A DNA stretch of 64,000 bases. It comes from Leptospira paudalimensis (lineage in GTDB: Bacteria > Spirochaetota > Leptospiria > Leptospirales > Leptospiraceae). The DNA lies in the NCBI RefSeq assembly GCF_026151345.1, contig NZ_JAMQPR010000002.1, positions 62,001 to 126,000 of the forward strand. The letters run 5' to 3'. Shown in pieces: positions 13,321-22,064 of the stretch. The notes beneath the pieces are model-generated. The model was not told where the DNA came from. It did no database searches and was given only the letters and a program-made list of their open reading frames with translations. Made by a program: the position numbers and the translations under genes. Within the stretch, counting starts at the first letter, position 1, and each line of letters begins with the position of its first letter.

Positions 13321-16107
13321 CTACTTTTTAGTCCTTGTGAACGAACCGTCCCAATCCAATTCTGGAGGAGTTTCAATATAGTATTGGCAACGTTCCAATA
13401 GAAGTTTACAAGCTTCATCGTGAGAGGACTGGTATAGAGTTTCGAACTGCCGTTTTGCTTCTGGAAATTTACGATTAAAATAAGAGAATAGGGCTGTTTC
13501 GTATGCATTCACGAATTTTTTCTCTTCTTCTGTTTCTTCTCCCTTTTTGCATCTCACTTCATACAGAGTGACTGGTTTGGATTTTCCTTTCACACGAACA
13601 GTATCAAGTTTACGTGTGAAAAAATGGTCTTTGATTTCATCGTGGACAAATTCTGAAACGAGGATACAAACTCCATAATCCTTACCTGCTGCTTCAAGCC
13701 TTGCTGCTAGGTTGACTGTATCTCCCATCATGGTGTAGGAAGCGAGAGCATCGGTTCCCATAAAACCAACTTTCGCATAACCCATGTTAAGTCCGATTCG
13801 GAATTTCATATCATGGGCTTCTGGTATATAGGCATTATTTTGGATCCATTCTTTTTTGAGACCTTCTAATTTGTCTCTCATTTCCACACTAGCAGAAACT
13901 GCTTTTAAACAATGGTTTTCAACATCAAGTGGTGCATTAAAAATTCCAACGATGGCATCCCCAATGTACTTATCCAAAACTCCATCATGTTGTTTTAGGA
14001 TGAGTGTCATTGCGGAAAGGTATTCATTGAGTAGGTCAGCAAGTTCCTTCGAATTAAGTTTTTCAGAAATGGTACTAAAACCTGCAATGTCAGAGAAAAA
14101 AGCTGTGATCACTTTTTCACTTCCTTGTTTTAATTTTTCCAAATCCTTTAATGCTTCTCCCACAACAACAGGGTCCACCATACTTCCTAGTACCCCTCGC
14201 ATTTTTTCCCTTTCTTTGAGTCCTGAAACCATTTGGTTTAAAGCAACTGTAAGATTTCCAAATTCATCATTCCCACCATCATCAAAATGTACGTGTAAAT
14301 TCCCTTGCCCTACATCTTCTGCACTTCGAATGATTTTACGTATTTTTTGAACAACGACCCCAGAGATAAAAATTGCGAATAAAATCGCAACCAAACAGAT
14401 TGTGATAGCAGTGAATACAATTTGGTTTCGATTGTCTTTGATGGCACGGATTCCATCTGTTCGATCCACTAACGTTCGGATGAGTCCCGAAAAGTTATCA
14501 CGTAACACCATCAACGGAACATTCTCAGCTTCTAATAAATGTGTTCCATCTAACTTCCACATAATTTCTTCTGATTCACTTCGGGAATGACCAAAACTTC
14601 CATCAGGGAAGAGTTTTTTGAGTTCTTTTGTAGGAGTTTCTTGTTCTGCAGTGATGATCCATTTCCGAATGGCTTTCCAACGATTCCTTTGTTCTTCTCT
14701 TGCCTCAGGGTCTTGGTAGTATTTTTCATACTCTAAAGGATCTGTTTTAAACTTTAATAGTACCCAATCTTCTAAAGTTACATCACGTAAACTTCGTAAA
14801 GACTCGATTTTTTCTTCTAGTTCCTTGGAAATTGGATATCGCAATGAAACTTCGTCATAAATTTTTTCTCTATCTGAGACTAGTTCATTGTACGATTTAT
14901 AATAACTCGTAAATAATTTGTCTTTGGCAGGTGGAATAGGTGGTTTTGCATTTTTTAAGTATTGAATTCTTTCTCTTAATTTAGGGATGAGTTGGGAAAG
15001 TTCATTCGTGATACGGTAATCTTCTTTGATCACTTCTCTATGATCACCTAATTTTGATTTGATGCCAATTAAGTTAAAGGCACGTTTGGTGGAGTTTTGA
15101 TGGCGGAAAAGGGGAGAATGAAGTGCTTGGATTTCTCTTTCTCTCCACTCATAAACATATTGTTTTTCGTTTTCTTCAACCGATGTGATATCATCCGAGA
15201 GTTTTTGAAACGAATCTACCAAACTACTTTCCATTTGGTCAAAATGATCTATTTTTGCTAACGGAGATGTATTATCAATAATTTGAGTGTCAAATGAAGC
15301 AATGGATGTTTCCCCTTGGATCATTGCTGAAATGGGAAAAGTTTGGATCCGAAATAATTTAGTATCGAGTCCTAATTCTTCTAATTTTCTCTTTTTGGAG
15401 TCCGCATAAAACTTTGCGATGTAAAGATCCAGTTTGGATTTATGATTCCGGATTTCTTTTTTGATATTTTTGATATCGAGTTCCCATTTTGATTTTGCTT
15501 CATTTTCCTCGGGAGTAGGTTGTTTGATGATATCTAAATACTTTTCTTCATTTTTTACATACGCTGCAGCAAGATTGACTAATGTATTCCAATCTCGTTC
15601 GCTGATATTTCGATTAGATGCTTCCCTTAGCTGTTGGCGAATTTCTCGTTCTAACATTGTTACATCATCTTTGGTTAAGTAGACCGAAAAAAATGTATCA
15701 AATTTCTTAAGAACTTTAGAAGAACCAAGGGAACCAAATAAATTGGTTTTGAATCCAAAAACAGAAACCGTTTTTTTCTTCGTAACAAGTTTTGCTGTTT
15801 GGTATTTTTTTAATTCTTCCTGTTGTTTTTCAATTCTTGATTTGAACTCTTCGATCCGAATTAAATTTTGGGAGATAGATTCAATCTCCATCACAAGGCC
15901 GGCGATAAAGTTCTTTGAAACAGCGGCTTGTTTTTCATAACTTTCGGAAAGGATCGCTGTTTGTTGGCGGACGGTGATGATGGACAAAAGTAAAATGGTT
16001 AATGCAATCAGAGTTCCTGTAAACCAAGCAAGTTTTGCGCGAATCCCTTCCGATAGGATCTTCCAAAGGGATAACATTCCCGACTGAATCATTTTTAAAA
16101 ATTCCAT
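13321..16107 (-). CDS. Membrane-bound class III adenylate/guanylate cyclase with HAMP domain
   Basis: The ~928-residue protein has an N-terminal membrane helix (about residues 22-42), a ~480-residue charged, mostly helical extracytoplasmic region, a second membrane helix, a HAMP domain (near AEDVGQGNLHVHFD), and a C-terminal class III cyclase domain. Catalytic features visible are the metal aspartates in FFSDIAGFS and YIGDAIVGIFNAP, and the GDTVNLAARLE motif with transition-state Asn and Arg. It should make cAMP or cGMP in response to an external or membrane signal. The frame is open to 16224, but I prefer the ATG at 16107 (MEFLK) or 16092 (MIQSG), because the extra N-terminus is not signal-like and would crowd the divergent sthA gene. 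Confidence 0.85.
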   Translation of the reverse strand: MEFLKMIQSGMLSLWKILSEGIRAKLAWFTGTLIALTILLLSIITVRQQTAILSESYEKQAAVSKNFIAGLVMEIESISQNLIRIEEFKSRIEKQQEELKKYQTAKLVTKKKTVSVFGFKTNLFGSLGSSKVLKKFDTFFSVYLTKDDVTMLEREIRQQLREASNRNISERDWNTLVNLAAAYVKNEEKYLDIIKQPTPEENEAKSKWELDIKNIKKEIRNHKSKLDLYIAKFYADSKKRKLEELGLDTKLFRIQTFPISAMIQGETSIASFDTQIIDNTSPLAKIDHFDQMESSLVDSFQKLSDDITSVEENEKQYVYEWREREIQALHSPLFRHQNSTKRAFNLIGIKSKLGDHREVIKEDYRITNELSQLIPKLRERIQYLKNAKPPIPPAKDKLFTSYYKSYNELVSDREKIYDEVSLRYPISKELEEKIESLRSLRDVTLEDWVLLKFKTDPLEYEKYYQDPEAREEQRNRWKAIRKWIITAEQETPTKELKKLFPDGSFGHSRSESEEIMWKLDGTHLLEAENVPLMVLRDNFSGLIRTLVDRTDGIRAIKDNRNQIVFTAITICLVAILFAIFISGVVVQKIRKIIRSAEDVGQGNLHVHFDDGGNDEFGNLTVALNQMVSGLKEREKMRGVLGSMVDPVVVGEALKDLEKLKQGSEKVITAFFSDIAGFSTISEKLNSKELADLLNEYLSAMTLILKQHDGVLDKYIGDAIVGIFNAPLDVENHCLKAVSASVEMRDKLEGLKKEWIQNNAYIPEAHDMKFRIGLNMGYAKVGFMGTDALASYTMMGDTVNLAARLEAAGKDYGVCILVSEFVHDEIKDHFFTRKLDTVRVKGKSKPVTLYEVRCKKGEETEEEKKFVNAYETALFSYFNRKFPEAKRQFETLYQSSHDEACKLLLERCQYYIETPPELDWDGSFTRTKK

Positions 16108-16269
16108 AGGCTCTACAAAAGAATAAAAAGGCAAAATGCAATTGCAAGATTTTTTGTCTTTCGACTTTAAGTTTGTTAGGTGAAGATTACTAACGAATCC
16201 TTCCCAAATCGATTCAAACAGCATTTTTGCTTGCTATTTTTCACTTTCTCGGTAGCGTTCTTTTATCCA

Positions 16270-17673
16270 ATGTCTATCAATCGATTTGATTTAATCGCTA
16301 TCGGGGGCGGTCCTGCCGCTCAAAAAGCTGCTATCCAAGCAAGTAAACTCGGCAAAAAGGCTGCTATCATTGAAAAAGATCCTTATTTAGGTGGTGGTTG
16401 TGTCCATTGGGGGACAATCCCTTCCAAATCTCTCCAGGAAACGAGTCGGTTCTACAGGAACTTAAAACTTTCCAATCTACACGGATTACAATCCCCACAA
16501 ACAACACAACTCACTCTCCAGGAGTTAATGTTTCGTGCCTCCACTGTCATCGAAAAAGAAGAAGATGTGACCCGGGAACAGATGATCCAAAACCGAGTCA
16601 CAACTCTCACAGGTTGGGGAAAAATTGTAGATCCAAACCGGGTCGAAGTAACGGACTCGGCGGGAAGGAAAAAAGTTTACGAAACAGAAAACATTCTCAT
16701 TGCAACTGGCAGTAGCCCAAGACGACCATCGAATGAAAATATTCCTTTTGAAGAAGGATTAGTTTACGATAGTGATGGTTTGTTTGCGATGAAAAAGTTG
16801 CCAAGCACATTAGCTGTGATTGGAGCTGGAATCATTGGTTCCGAGTATGCTACCATTTTTGCTCATATTGGAGTCAAAGTGCACCTATTTGATTCCCAAA
16901 ATCGGATTCTAGGTTTTTTAGATGAAGATATATCTAACGAAATGACAAGGATCATGGAAAATGCAGGAATACAAATCCATGTCGATTCATCGATCACCAA
17001 TTATAAAAAAATTTCCGATGAAGAAGGTTTTGAACTTACAACTAATAAAGGTGAGGTGGTGAGAGTCAACCAGGTCCTAATTTCACGAGGAAGGCTTGGA
17101 AATGTTGATAATTTGGGACTGGAATCTGTAGGGATCATTCCAAATGACAGAAAACAAATCCAAGTGAATGAGAATTACCAAACCAATGTTCCCACTATTT
17201 ACGCTTGTGGAGATGTGATTGGATTTCCTAGTTTAGCATCAGTATCAATGTACCAAGGTGCTTATGTCGCAAAACATATGTTTGGTCATCCTTCTGTCCC
17301 TGTAGATGCGGAAGAATTCCCGATTGGAATTTATACACTACCAGAAATTGCAACGATAGGTCCTACAGAAGAAGCTTTGAAAAAACGAGGGGTTTCCTAT
17401 GGAGTTGGTCTTGCTAAATTTGATACTATCACTAGGGCTCAAATCAGCGGAGACCAAGTTGGATTACTCAAAATTCTATTCGATAAACAATCGAGGCGGG
17501 TTCTTGGTGTTCATATCATTTCAGACAAAGCAACAGAACTCATAACACTTGGGCAATGTGTAGTGAACCTAAAAGCGCCTATTGAGTATTTCACAGAACA
17601 TATTTTTAATTACCCAACTATGATTGGGGCTTATAAAAATGCTGCAAACGATGCCCTTTTACGCGAAAAATAA
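16270..17673 (+). CDS. sthA: Soluble pyridine nucleotide transhydrogenase
   Basis: The 467-residue FAD-containing enzyme transfers hydride between NADPH and NAD. It aligns along its length with E. coli SthA: IAIGGGPAAQKAA (FAD site), GGGCVHWGTIPSKSL (one of the two redox cysteines of the lipoamide dehydrogenase family is missing, as is usual for SthA), GAGIIGSEYA (NAD site), YACGDVIGFPSLAS and a C-terminal dimer interface ending NYPTMIGAYK. The frame is open from a GTG at 16180, but the ATG at 16270 (MSINRFDL) matches the family start. It is divergent from the cyclase gene. Confidence 0.92.
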   Translation: MSINRFDLIAIGGGPAAQKAAIQASKLGKKAAIIEKDPYLGGGCVHWGTIPSKSLQETSRFYRNLKLSNLHGLQSPQTTQLTLQELMFRASTVIEKEEDVTREQMIQNRVTTLTGWGKIVDPNRVEVTDSAGRKKVYETENILIATGSSPRRPSNENIPFEEGLVYDSDGLFAMKKLPSTLAVIGAGIIGSEYATIFAHIGVKVHLFDSQNRILGFLDEDISNEMTRIMENAGIQIHVDSSITNYKKISDEEGFELTTNKGEVVRVNQVLISRGRLGNVDNLGLESVGIIPNDRKQIQVNENYQTNVPTIYACGDVIGFPSLASVSMYQGAYVAKHMFGHPSVPVDAEEFPIGIYTLPEIATIGPTEEALKKRGVSYGVGLAKFDTITRAQISGDQVGLLKILFDKQSRRVLGVHIISDKATELITLGQCVVNLKAPIEYFTEHIFNYPTMIGAYKNAANDALLREK

Positions 17674-17775
17674 TCTGAGTTTTTGAGAATCTGAGGTCCC
17701 CTAATTGTTTTCTTTTACAGAGAGGAATGGGATTTTACTTGTCAGAGACTCGGTTTTACGAACACATACAAGATT

Positions 17776-18294
17776 GTGTCCGACAATTCTGTCTCCATGA
17801 GTCAAATCTACGAAAGAAGTCATAAACGAATTTTTGACTTTCTTTATAAGTACACTCAAAACGCGGACACAGCCATGGATTTGATGCAAGACAGCTTTTT
17901 AAGTTTCCATAAACATTATGGCAATGCTGGTCTCTCGGAAGAGAAGTCCGTCATGGTTCTGTACACCATTGCTCGCAATTTATCCATTAATTATGCTAAA
18001 AAATTTTCCACGTCTAGGGAAATTGCTTCTGATGAAATCGAATTCCACAGTCACAATCCCAAATTAGAAACAAAAGCGGAATACCAAGATTTGGAAGACC
18101 GGTTGTATTCGTTTCTAGGAGAACTTTCGGAAGATGAAAGGTCAGCATTATTACTCAAAAACGTAGAAGGATTCCAACTCGTTCAAATCGCAGAGATCTT
18201 AGGAGTTTCTGTTTCCACCGCCTCTAGGCTTGTCATCAAAGCCACTGAGAAAGTATTGGCCATAGCAAAAAGGGAAAATCTGGTTCCAGATTAA
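17776..18294 (+). CDS. ECF-type RNA polymerase sigma factor
   Basis: The 172-residue protein (165 if it starts at the ATG at 17797; the first codon here is GTG) has sigma region 2 (FDFLYKYTQNADTAMDLMQDSF, then YTIARNL) and region 4 (LSEDERSALLL, then a helix-turn-helix around QIAEILGVSVSTASR). No Shine-Dalgarno is evident for either start. It is followed after 5 bp by a FecR-like membrane protein gene, the usual arrangement of an ECF factor with its anti-sigma or signal-transducing partner. No TonB-dependent receptor lies next to the pair. Confidence 0.85.
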   Translation: MSDNSVSMSQIYERSHKRIFDFLYKYTQNADTAMDLMQDSFLSFHKHYGNAGLSEEKSVMVLYTIARNLSINYAKKFSTSREIASDEIEFHSHNPKLETKAEYQDLEDRLYSFLGELSEDERSALLLKNVEGFQLVQIAEILGVSVSTASRLVIKATEKVLAIAKRENLVPD

Positions 18295-18299
18295 AACGA

Positions 18300-19340
18300 A
18301 TGAGCGAATTTGAAGACCAAAAACACATAGAAGCGTTGGAAGCCCTTTTACGAAAACCGTCGAAGGTGACTGAGCAAGTGGAATTCCCAAATTGGGAAAC
18401 TTTGGCTACACGTTCCCCTCGCCAAGAATGGAGTGATTCACCCTCTAGACCAAACAAAGTCCTATCCTTTTTTCGGAAACCAGCGGGACTTACCCTTGTG
18501 GGAGGGACTAGTTTTGCCATCGCCGCCGCCATATTCTTTGCCTTTATCATCAAACAGAATCCCACTTCTAACGAGGTCTCTTCCTCGGCAGTGGTGGAAA
18601 AAAAACGCCAGATCCTTTCTCCTCTTTCTGTTTCTGTATCCCAGCTTAAAGGGAAGGTTTTTATTTTTCCAGCTGGTAGTACAACAAAAGTACCTTTGGT
18701 TGAAAAGTACCAAATCACTTCTGGAGATATCATTTCTACAGAACTAGCATCCCAAGTAGACTTACAGTTTGAAACTGGTTCTTGGATCCGAATCAATCCG
18801 CAATCGGAAGTCATTGTTCAGTCATTACAAAAATCTGATACGGGATCCTATTCACAAAAGTTCTCTGTGAAAAAAGGGAAACTTTTTGCTTCTGTTTCCA
18901 AACTTTCGAAAGACAGTGAGTTTACTGTCCAAGCAGGCGAACACCTTACGCAAGTTCGTGGGACTATTTTCAGCATTTCATACGACGGAGTTGTGGAAAC
19001 TGTTGCGGTACGAGAAGGATCTGTTGCCTTTGGTGAATTAATCCTAAATGCGAAACAACAAGCAGTTGTTAAACAAGGAGAGTCGTTCCCAGTTATTGCT
19101 TCTCAAGTGAGTTCCAAAGAAGATAAGGAACTCAAAGCGTTTTATACCCAATCCATACTGGCCAAAGAGTCATTACTTTACCGTGAACATTCTCGATTAG
19201 AATTGGTTCGTTTAGAGGATGGAACGGAATACCGAGGTGTGATTTTAGGACAATCGGAAACCCATCTCCACTTCCAAGGAATGGATGGAAAAATCGAAAT
19301 CCCCATCAAAAACATTCTCGAAACCGAAAAAATCCGTTAA
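18300..19340 (+). CDS. FecR-domain membrane protein, probable regulator of the ECF sigma factor
   Basis: In this 346-residue protein residues 1-60 are cytoplasmic and could bind the sigma factor, residues ~64-83 form one membrane helix, and the remainder is periplasmic. The FecR domain is recognised from QLKGKVFIF, TSGDIISTE, WIRINPQSEV, VKKGKLFASV, TQVRGTIFSI and VREGSVAFG. In FecR systems this module senses a signal and controls the sigma factor encoded beside it. The C-terminal ~75 residues (RLEDGTEYRGVILG...) resemble an SH3-like barrel. It probably forms an operon with the sigma gene (5 bp gap). Confidence 0.83.
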   Translation: MSEFEDQKHIEALEALLRKPSKVTEQVEFPNWETLATRSPRQEWSDSPSRPNKVLSFFRKPAGLTLVGGTSFAIAAAIFFAFIIKQNPTSNEVSSSAVVEKKRQILSPLSVSVSQLKGKVFIFPAGSTTKVPLVEKYQITSGDIISTELASQVDLQFETGSWIRINPQSEVIVQSLQKSDTGSYSQKFSVKKGKLFASVSKLSKDSEFTVQAGEHLTQVRGTIFSISYDGVVETVAVREGSVAFGELILNAKQQAVVKQGESFPVIASQVSSKEDKELKAFYTQSILAKESLLYREHSRLELVRLEDGTEYRGVILGQSETHLHFQGMDGKIEIPIKNILETEKIR

Positions 19341-19420
19341 AAATCATAAGTTTTTTGACAAGATTTCCTTTTTCTGAAAGGCTCTTTACCGAATACCTGT
19401 AAGACCATATAAAGGAAATT

Positions 19421-19972
19421 ATGCCAGAGAATCACAAAAAAAACTTTCGATTTCGTTATCTCATCGATAAAGAATTCCAATTAAAATTCTTAGCACATTA
19501 TTCTCTTCTGTTTATTTCTGGGGTGATTGTCACTCTTTTGTTCTTATATTGGTTGAACCAATCCAAATATGATGGTGGGGCAGTGTTCCGCCTTCGTCAG
19601 GATGCACAAACTGTGTATTGGAAAGTCGAAAACGAAGATGCGGCACCTGGAGAAGCGAAAGAAAAGTTTGTACCACGTGAAATTTATCTGCCCAATTACG
19701 ACCACCAACTGAATTTATACACCATCCAATTTGATGCTGTGGTGACACTGTCTGTCTTGTATTTATTGTTAATCACAGTTTTCTCCATTTTCAAATCACA
19801 TAAGATGGCAGGTCCTGTCTTTAGCATCAAACGTTCTTTGCAGAGAATGGCATCTGGAGACCCAATTGAAACCATTCGGATTCGAAAAGGGGATGAATTC
19901 CAAGAGTTAGTAGAAGTTTTGAATGAAGTGATCCAAAAGAGGATGAACGACCAAAACAAGAAGTCTACATAA
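19421..19972 (+). CDS. HAMP-domain membrane protein without an output domain
   Basis: The 183-residue protein has a basic N-terminus, a membrane helix (about residues 27-45), a short periplasmic loop of ~60 residues, a second helix (~105-125) and a HAMP-like segment (KSHKMAGPVFSIKRSLQRM, then the short spacer GDPIETIRIRKGDEF). It ends soon after HAMP, so it lacks kinase, cyclase or methyl-accepting domains of its own and may pass a signal to a separate protein. It follows the sigma/FecR pair after 80 bp. The last three codons lie within the first copy of the 100-bp repeat. Confidence 0.75.
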   Translation: MPENHKKNFRFRYLIDKEFQLKFLAHYSLLFISGVIVTLLFLYWLNQSKYDGGAVFRLRQDAQTVYWKVENEDAAPGEAKEKFVPREIYLPNYDHQLNLYTIQFDAVVTLSVLYLLLITVFSIFKSHKMAGPVFSIKRSLQRMASGDPIETIRIRKGDEFQELVEVLNEVIQKRMNDQNKKST

Positions 19973-20063
19973 TATTTCTATGTCACATGAAAGTAGGGGC
20001 GGCCCCCGCCCCGAATTGGGTGGTGGAGGTGGGCCTTGTGGGTCTTTTTCCCAAATCCAACCT
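19964..20063 (+). repeat. 100-bp structured repeat, copy A
   Basis: This segment matches 20688-20787 over 100 bases without gaps, at about 89% identity. It holds a GC-rich inverted repeat (AGGGGCGG with CCGCCCC around 19992-20013), then a G-rich tract GGGTGGTGGAGGTGGG, then TTTTT and CCCAA that can pair with the upstream TTGGG. It begins at the last codons of the HAMP gene. It could be a terminator-like 3' element, a small mobile repeat or a structured RNA. Confidence 0.8.
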
Positions 20064-20279
20064 TAACATATTTCAAACAAATCGTCCACTCCATCCTACA
20101 CATCTGAAAAAATTACGAACAAAAGTTCATATTTGGCACCAAATCTAATTGAGATTTGAAAACATCCAAATCGTTTTTTTTGATTCAAACCCAAATTGAA
20201 TTCATTTTCCAAAAGGCAAACATCCGATTCTTGATTCCGATTGACTTTACTAAATGAATAGGGGTACACTTTTTCCGAT
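20064..20279. promoter_or_regulatory. Intergenic region with a possible promoter for the small lipoprotein gene
   Basis: This 216-bp stretch is AT-rich and has no open frame I would support. TTGACT (20241-20246) and TACACT (20265-20270), 18 bases apart, resemble a sigma-70 promoter. Transcription would start only a few bases before the ATG at 20280, which fits the absence of a Shine-Dalgarno there. Nothing else is recognisable. Confidence 0.35.
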
Positions 20280-20678
20280 ATGAAACAATCTGGAAAATCG
20301 ATTCTCGTAGGTATCATTCTTTTGGGAATGATCTTAGTAACAAATTGTAACCAGCCAACGCTTGCTAGGCTCAGTAATGACAATATCTTAGGATCCGATG
20401 CAAAGGCAGAACTTCTCCAAGCTTCGAAAAGAATTGATGGTGTCAAATTTGCTCCCCTGGGAGTGAACTCATCTGGAGCAGAAGCATCTTCAGCACTTCT
20501 CAACGGTGTTTTGATTCCAATCCTTGCAGAAATTAATCCTGATAAGTATTATAAACGAGATGGAGTAGAAGCTTGTGTAAAGAATATCTATATTCTAGGA
20601 TTAGCACTTCCCAATTATGCTTCAGTCGAACTCTCTTGCAAAATTGAGGAAGTCACTACCTTTGATTTTTTGAAATAA
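20280..20678 (+). CDS. Small lipoprotein, possibly TIGR04452-like
   Basis: The 132-residue product has a lipoprotein signal (hydrophobic core then LVTNC, Cys at about 23; Asn before the Cys is tolerated in spirochaetes). The mature part has conserved-looking features NGVLIPILAEINPDKYY and a pair of later cysteines (EAC and LSC) that could form a disulphide. It resembles a Leptospira-restricted lipoprotein family that I recall as TIGR04452, but I cannot confirm this. The gene lies exactly between the two copies of the 100-bp repeat. Confidence 0.7.
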   Translation: MKQSGKSILVGIILLGMILVTNCNQPTLARLSNDNILGSDAKAELLQASKRIDGVKFAPLGVNSSGAEASSALLNGVLIPILAEINPDKYYKRDGVEACVKNIYILGLALPNYASVELSCKIEEVTTFDFLK

Positions 20679-20687
20679 ACAAAAAAT

Positions 20688-20787
20688 CTACATAATAATT
20701 CTATGTCACATATAACTCAGGGCGGCCCCCGCCCTGAGTTGGGTGGTGGAGGTGGGCCTTGTGGGCTTTTTTCCCAAATTCAACCTA
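20688..20787 (+). repeat. 100-bp structured repeat, copy B
   Basis: Second copy of the element at 19964-20063, starting 10 bases after the lipoprotein stop codon. Its inverted repeat is longer and perfect (ACTCAGGGCGG, three bases, CCGCCCTGAGT). At one stem position an A-T pair here is a G-C pair in copy A, a compensatory change that argues for selection on structure. The G-rich tract and T-run are conserved. Confidence 0.8.
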
Positions 20788-21383
20788 ACAGAATTTCCTC
20801 ATTCTTTCAACTTAGTCTCAAAATCTCCCAATTTTTTTTATACTTTAGTTCATGTTTTGATCATTTCAACCACCTATCTATCCATCACCTAACTGAAATG
20901 AATTGGCATTAATAAAAATAAAAACTATCTGAATCCAAATGAATTCATTTTGTTTTGGTTTCGCCACCGATCGTAGCGGAAATCCTTTCGCATCGCGAAA
21001 GATTGGAGCGTAGAGCGGGATCGCATTTCGGGAGAGAGGTTCGAATGTAGATTCCAATTGCGAGGCACCTCCGTTCGCTGTTTCTGTATGACTGATTCTG
21101 AATTTGTTTCCAATACAACAAATAGTGTTTCTTTGTAGATGATTACGTGATGCAGTGAGTTACTTCCCATAATCAATCTTATGTCGCATAACAAGTGTTA
21201 CTGCTTTGTGCAGAAAGGCACATCGGTAACACTTTAGATCACTCACATGGATTACATTAGAGAAGAAGCAGGATGGTATCCGAATCTTCGGAACATTTCG
21301 ATCCGAATGACAAGTGATTTTCGCAACAATCGATCACTTTAGGATCGATAAAGCTTAAAATTGAAATCTATTCTAATCGAACC
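20788..21383. other. Gene-poor region of about 600 bp
   Basis: No convincing gene is present on either strand. The first ~130 bases are plain AT-rich sequence. Around 20960-21070 there is a more GC-rich patch with repeated short GGAGCG/GCGGGATCGC-like words, typical of decayed leptospiral intergenic repeats. At 21248-21343 a 31-codon open frame starting MDYIREEAGWYP has no ribosome binding site and no recognised relative. AAGTGAT and ATCACTT (about 21309-21340) form an inverted repeat. The region may be remnants of lost genes. Confidence 0.5.
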
Positions 21384-21662
21384 TTATTTTGTTCCACAGG
21401 CTTTTTTCTTTAAGTCTTCACAAAGATAGGAACCTACCAACCTTTCTGCATCACATTGGAATTTAGCAGATGCTTTGATTTCGGTACTCCCTGTGACTGC
21501 GGAAGCGGATTCTGAACAATACGTATACGATTGGTAAATCACAAGTGAACATGCTAAATAATCTAAATCCGCACGTTCACATTTTTCATAAGACTCACTG
21601 GTCTTCGTACATTGGATTAAGAAGAGTAAAACTAAAACGAGAAAAGAATGTCGAATGATCAC
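21384..21662 (-). CDS. Small cysteine-rich lipoprotein
   Basis: The 92-residue product has a lipoprotein signal peptide (hydrophobic core ending LIQC, Cys at about 18). The mature ~75 residues contain six further cysteines, suggesting disulphide bonds in the periplasm or on the surface. It is the last gene of the subtilase operon, 18 bp after the I9-like gene on the same strand. No family is recognised. It may be a substrate, inhibitor or accessory of the protease. Confidence 0.65.
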   Translation of the reverse strand: MIIRHSFLVLVLLFLIQCTKTSESYEKCERADLDYLACSLVIYQSYTYCSESASAVTGSTEIKASAKFQCDAERLVGSYLCEDLKKKACGTK

Positions 21663-21680
21663 GTTGGTACTTAGACAATT

Positions 21681-22064
21681 TTATGGATTTGAAGTGGAAT
21701 TTTTTTTCTCGAGGATGGCATTCGTTTCCACATACCGGATGGAAGGACTTTGTTTTAGCTCCATTTTTAATTTTTCTAATCCAGGATCCGATTCGAATTG
21801 GATTCTATAAGCAGGTTTCATTTTAATCTGGAGTTCCAACTGGTAATTACCGAATCCCTGGAGAAGTTGTTTCCATTCTTCTGTAGATAACTCTTTTTCT
21901 GTCCCAACAATGTAGTCACCGCGATTTGCGATTGGTTTCATTGGAACATTTGTTAGTATTGGTTTTTTACGTTCTGGCATACTTTCCTTCACCCCTTGCG
22001 CACAGGAAACGTAAGGGATGAAAAGAATATAGAGTAAAAGTTTATTGAAGCGTTGCTGTAACAC
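21681..22064 (-). CDS. Lipoprotein resembling a free-standing I9 protease propeptide
   Basis: The 127-residue product has a signal peptide ending in YVSC (lipobox, Cys at about 21). The mature domain has the layout of an inhibitor-I9/subtilisin propeptide: a beta strand YRIQFESDPG, a helix GLEKLKMELKQSP, and the strand SIRYVETNAIL, which is close to the usual SVxYVExN ending. It overlaps the 3' end of the subtilase gene by 23 bp, so the two are translated from one message. It could restrain or help fold the neighbouring protease. The I9 assignment rests on pattern recognition and needs structure comparison. Confidence 0.6.
   Translation of the reverse strand: MLQQRFNKLLLYILFIPYVSCAQGVKESMPERKKPILTNVPMKPIANRGDYIVGTEKELSTEEWKQLLQGFGNYQLELQIKMKPAYRIQFESDPGLEKLKMELKQSPSIRYVETNAILEKKNSTSNP

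Noticed and set aside
17727..17830. Upstream ATG with AGAGGA as start of the ECF sigma factor
   Set aside because: It is in a different reading frame that stops after about 32 codons, and the AGAGGA lies directly against the ATG.
21040..21070. GGTTCGAATGTAGATTCC as a possible tRNA T-arm
   Set aside because: No acceptor, D or anticodon stems can be built around it.
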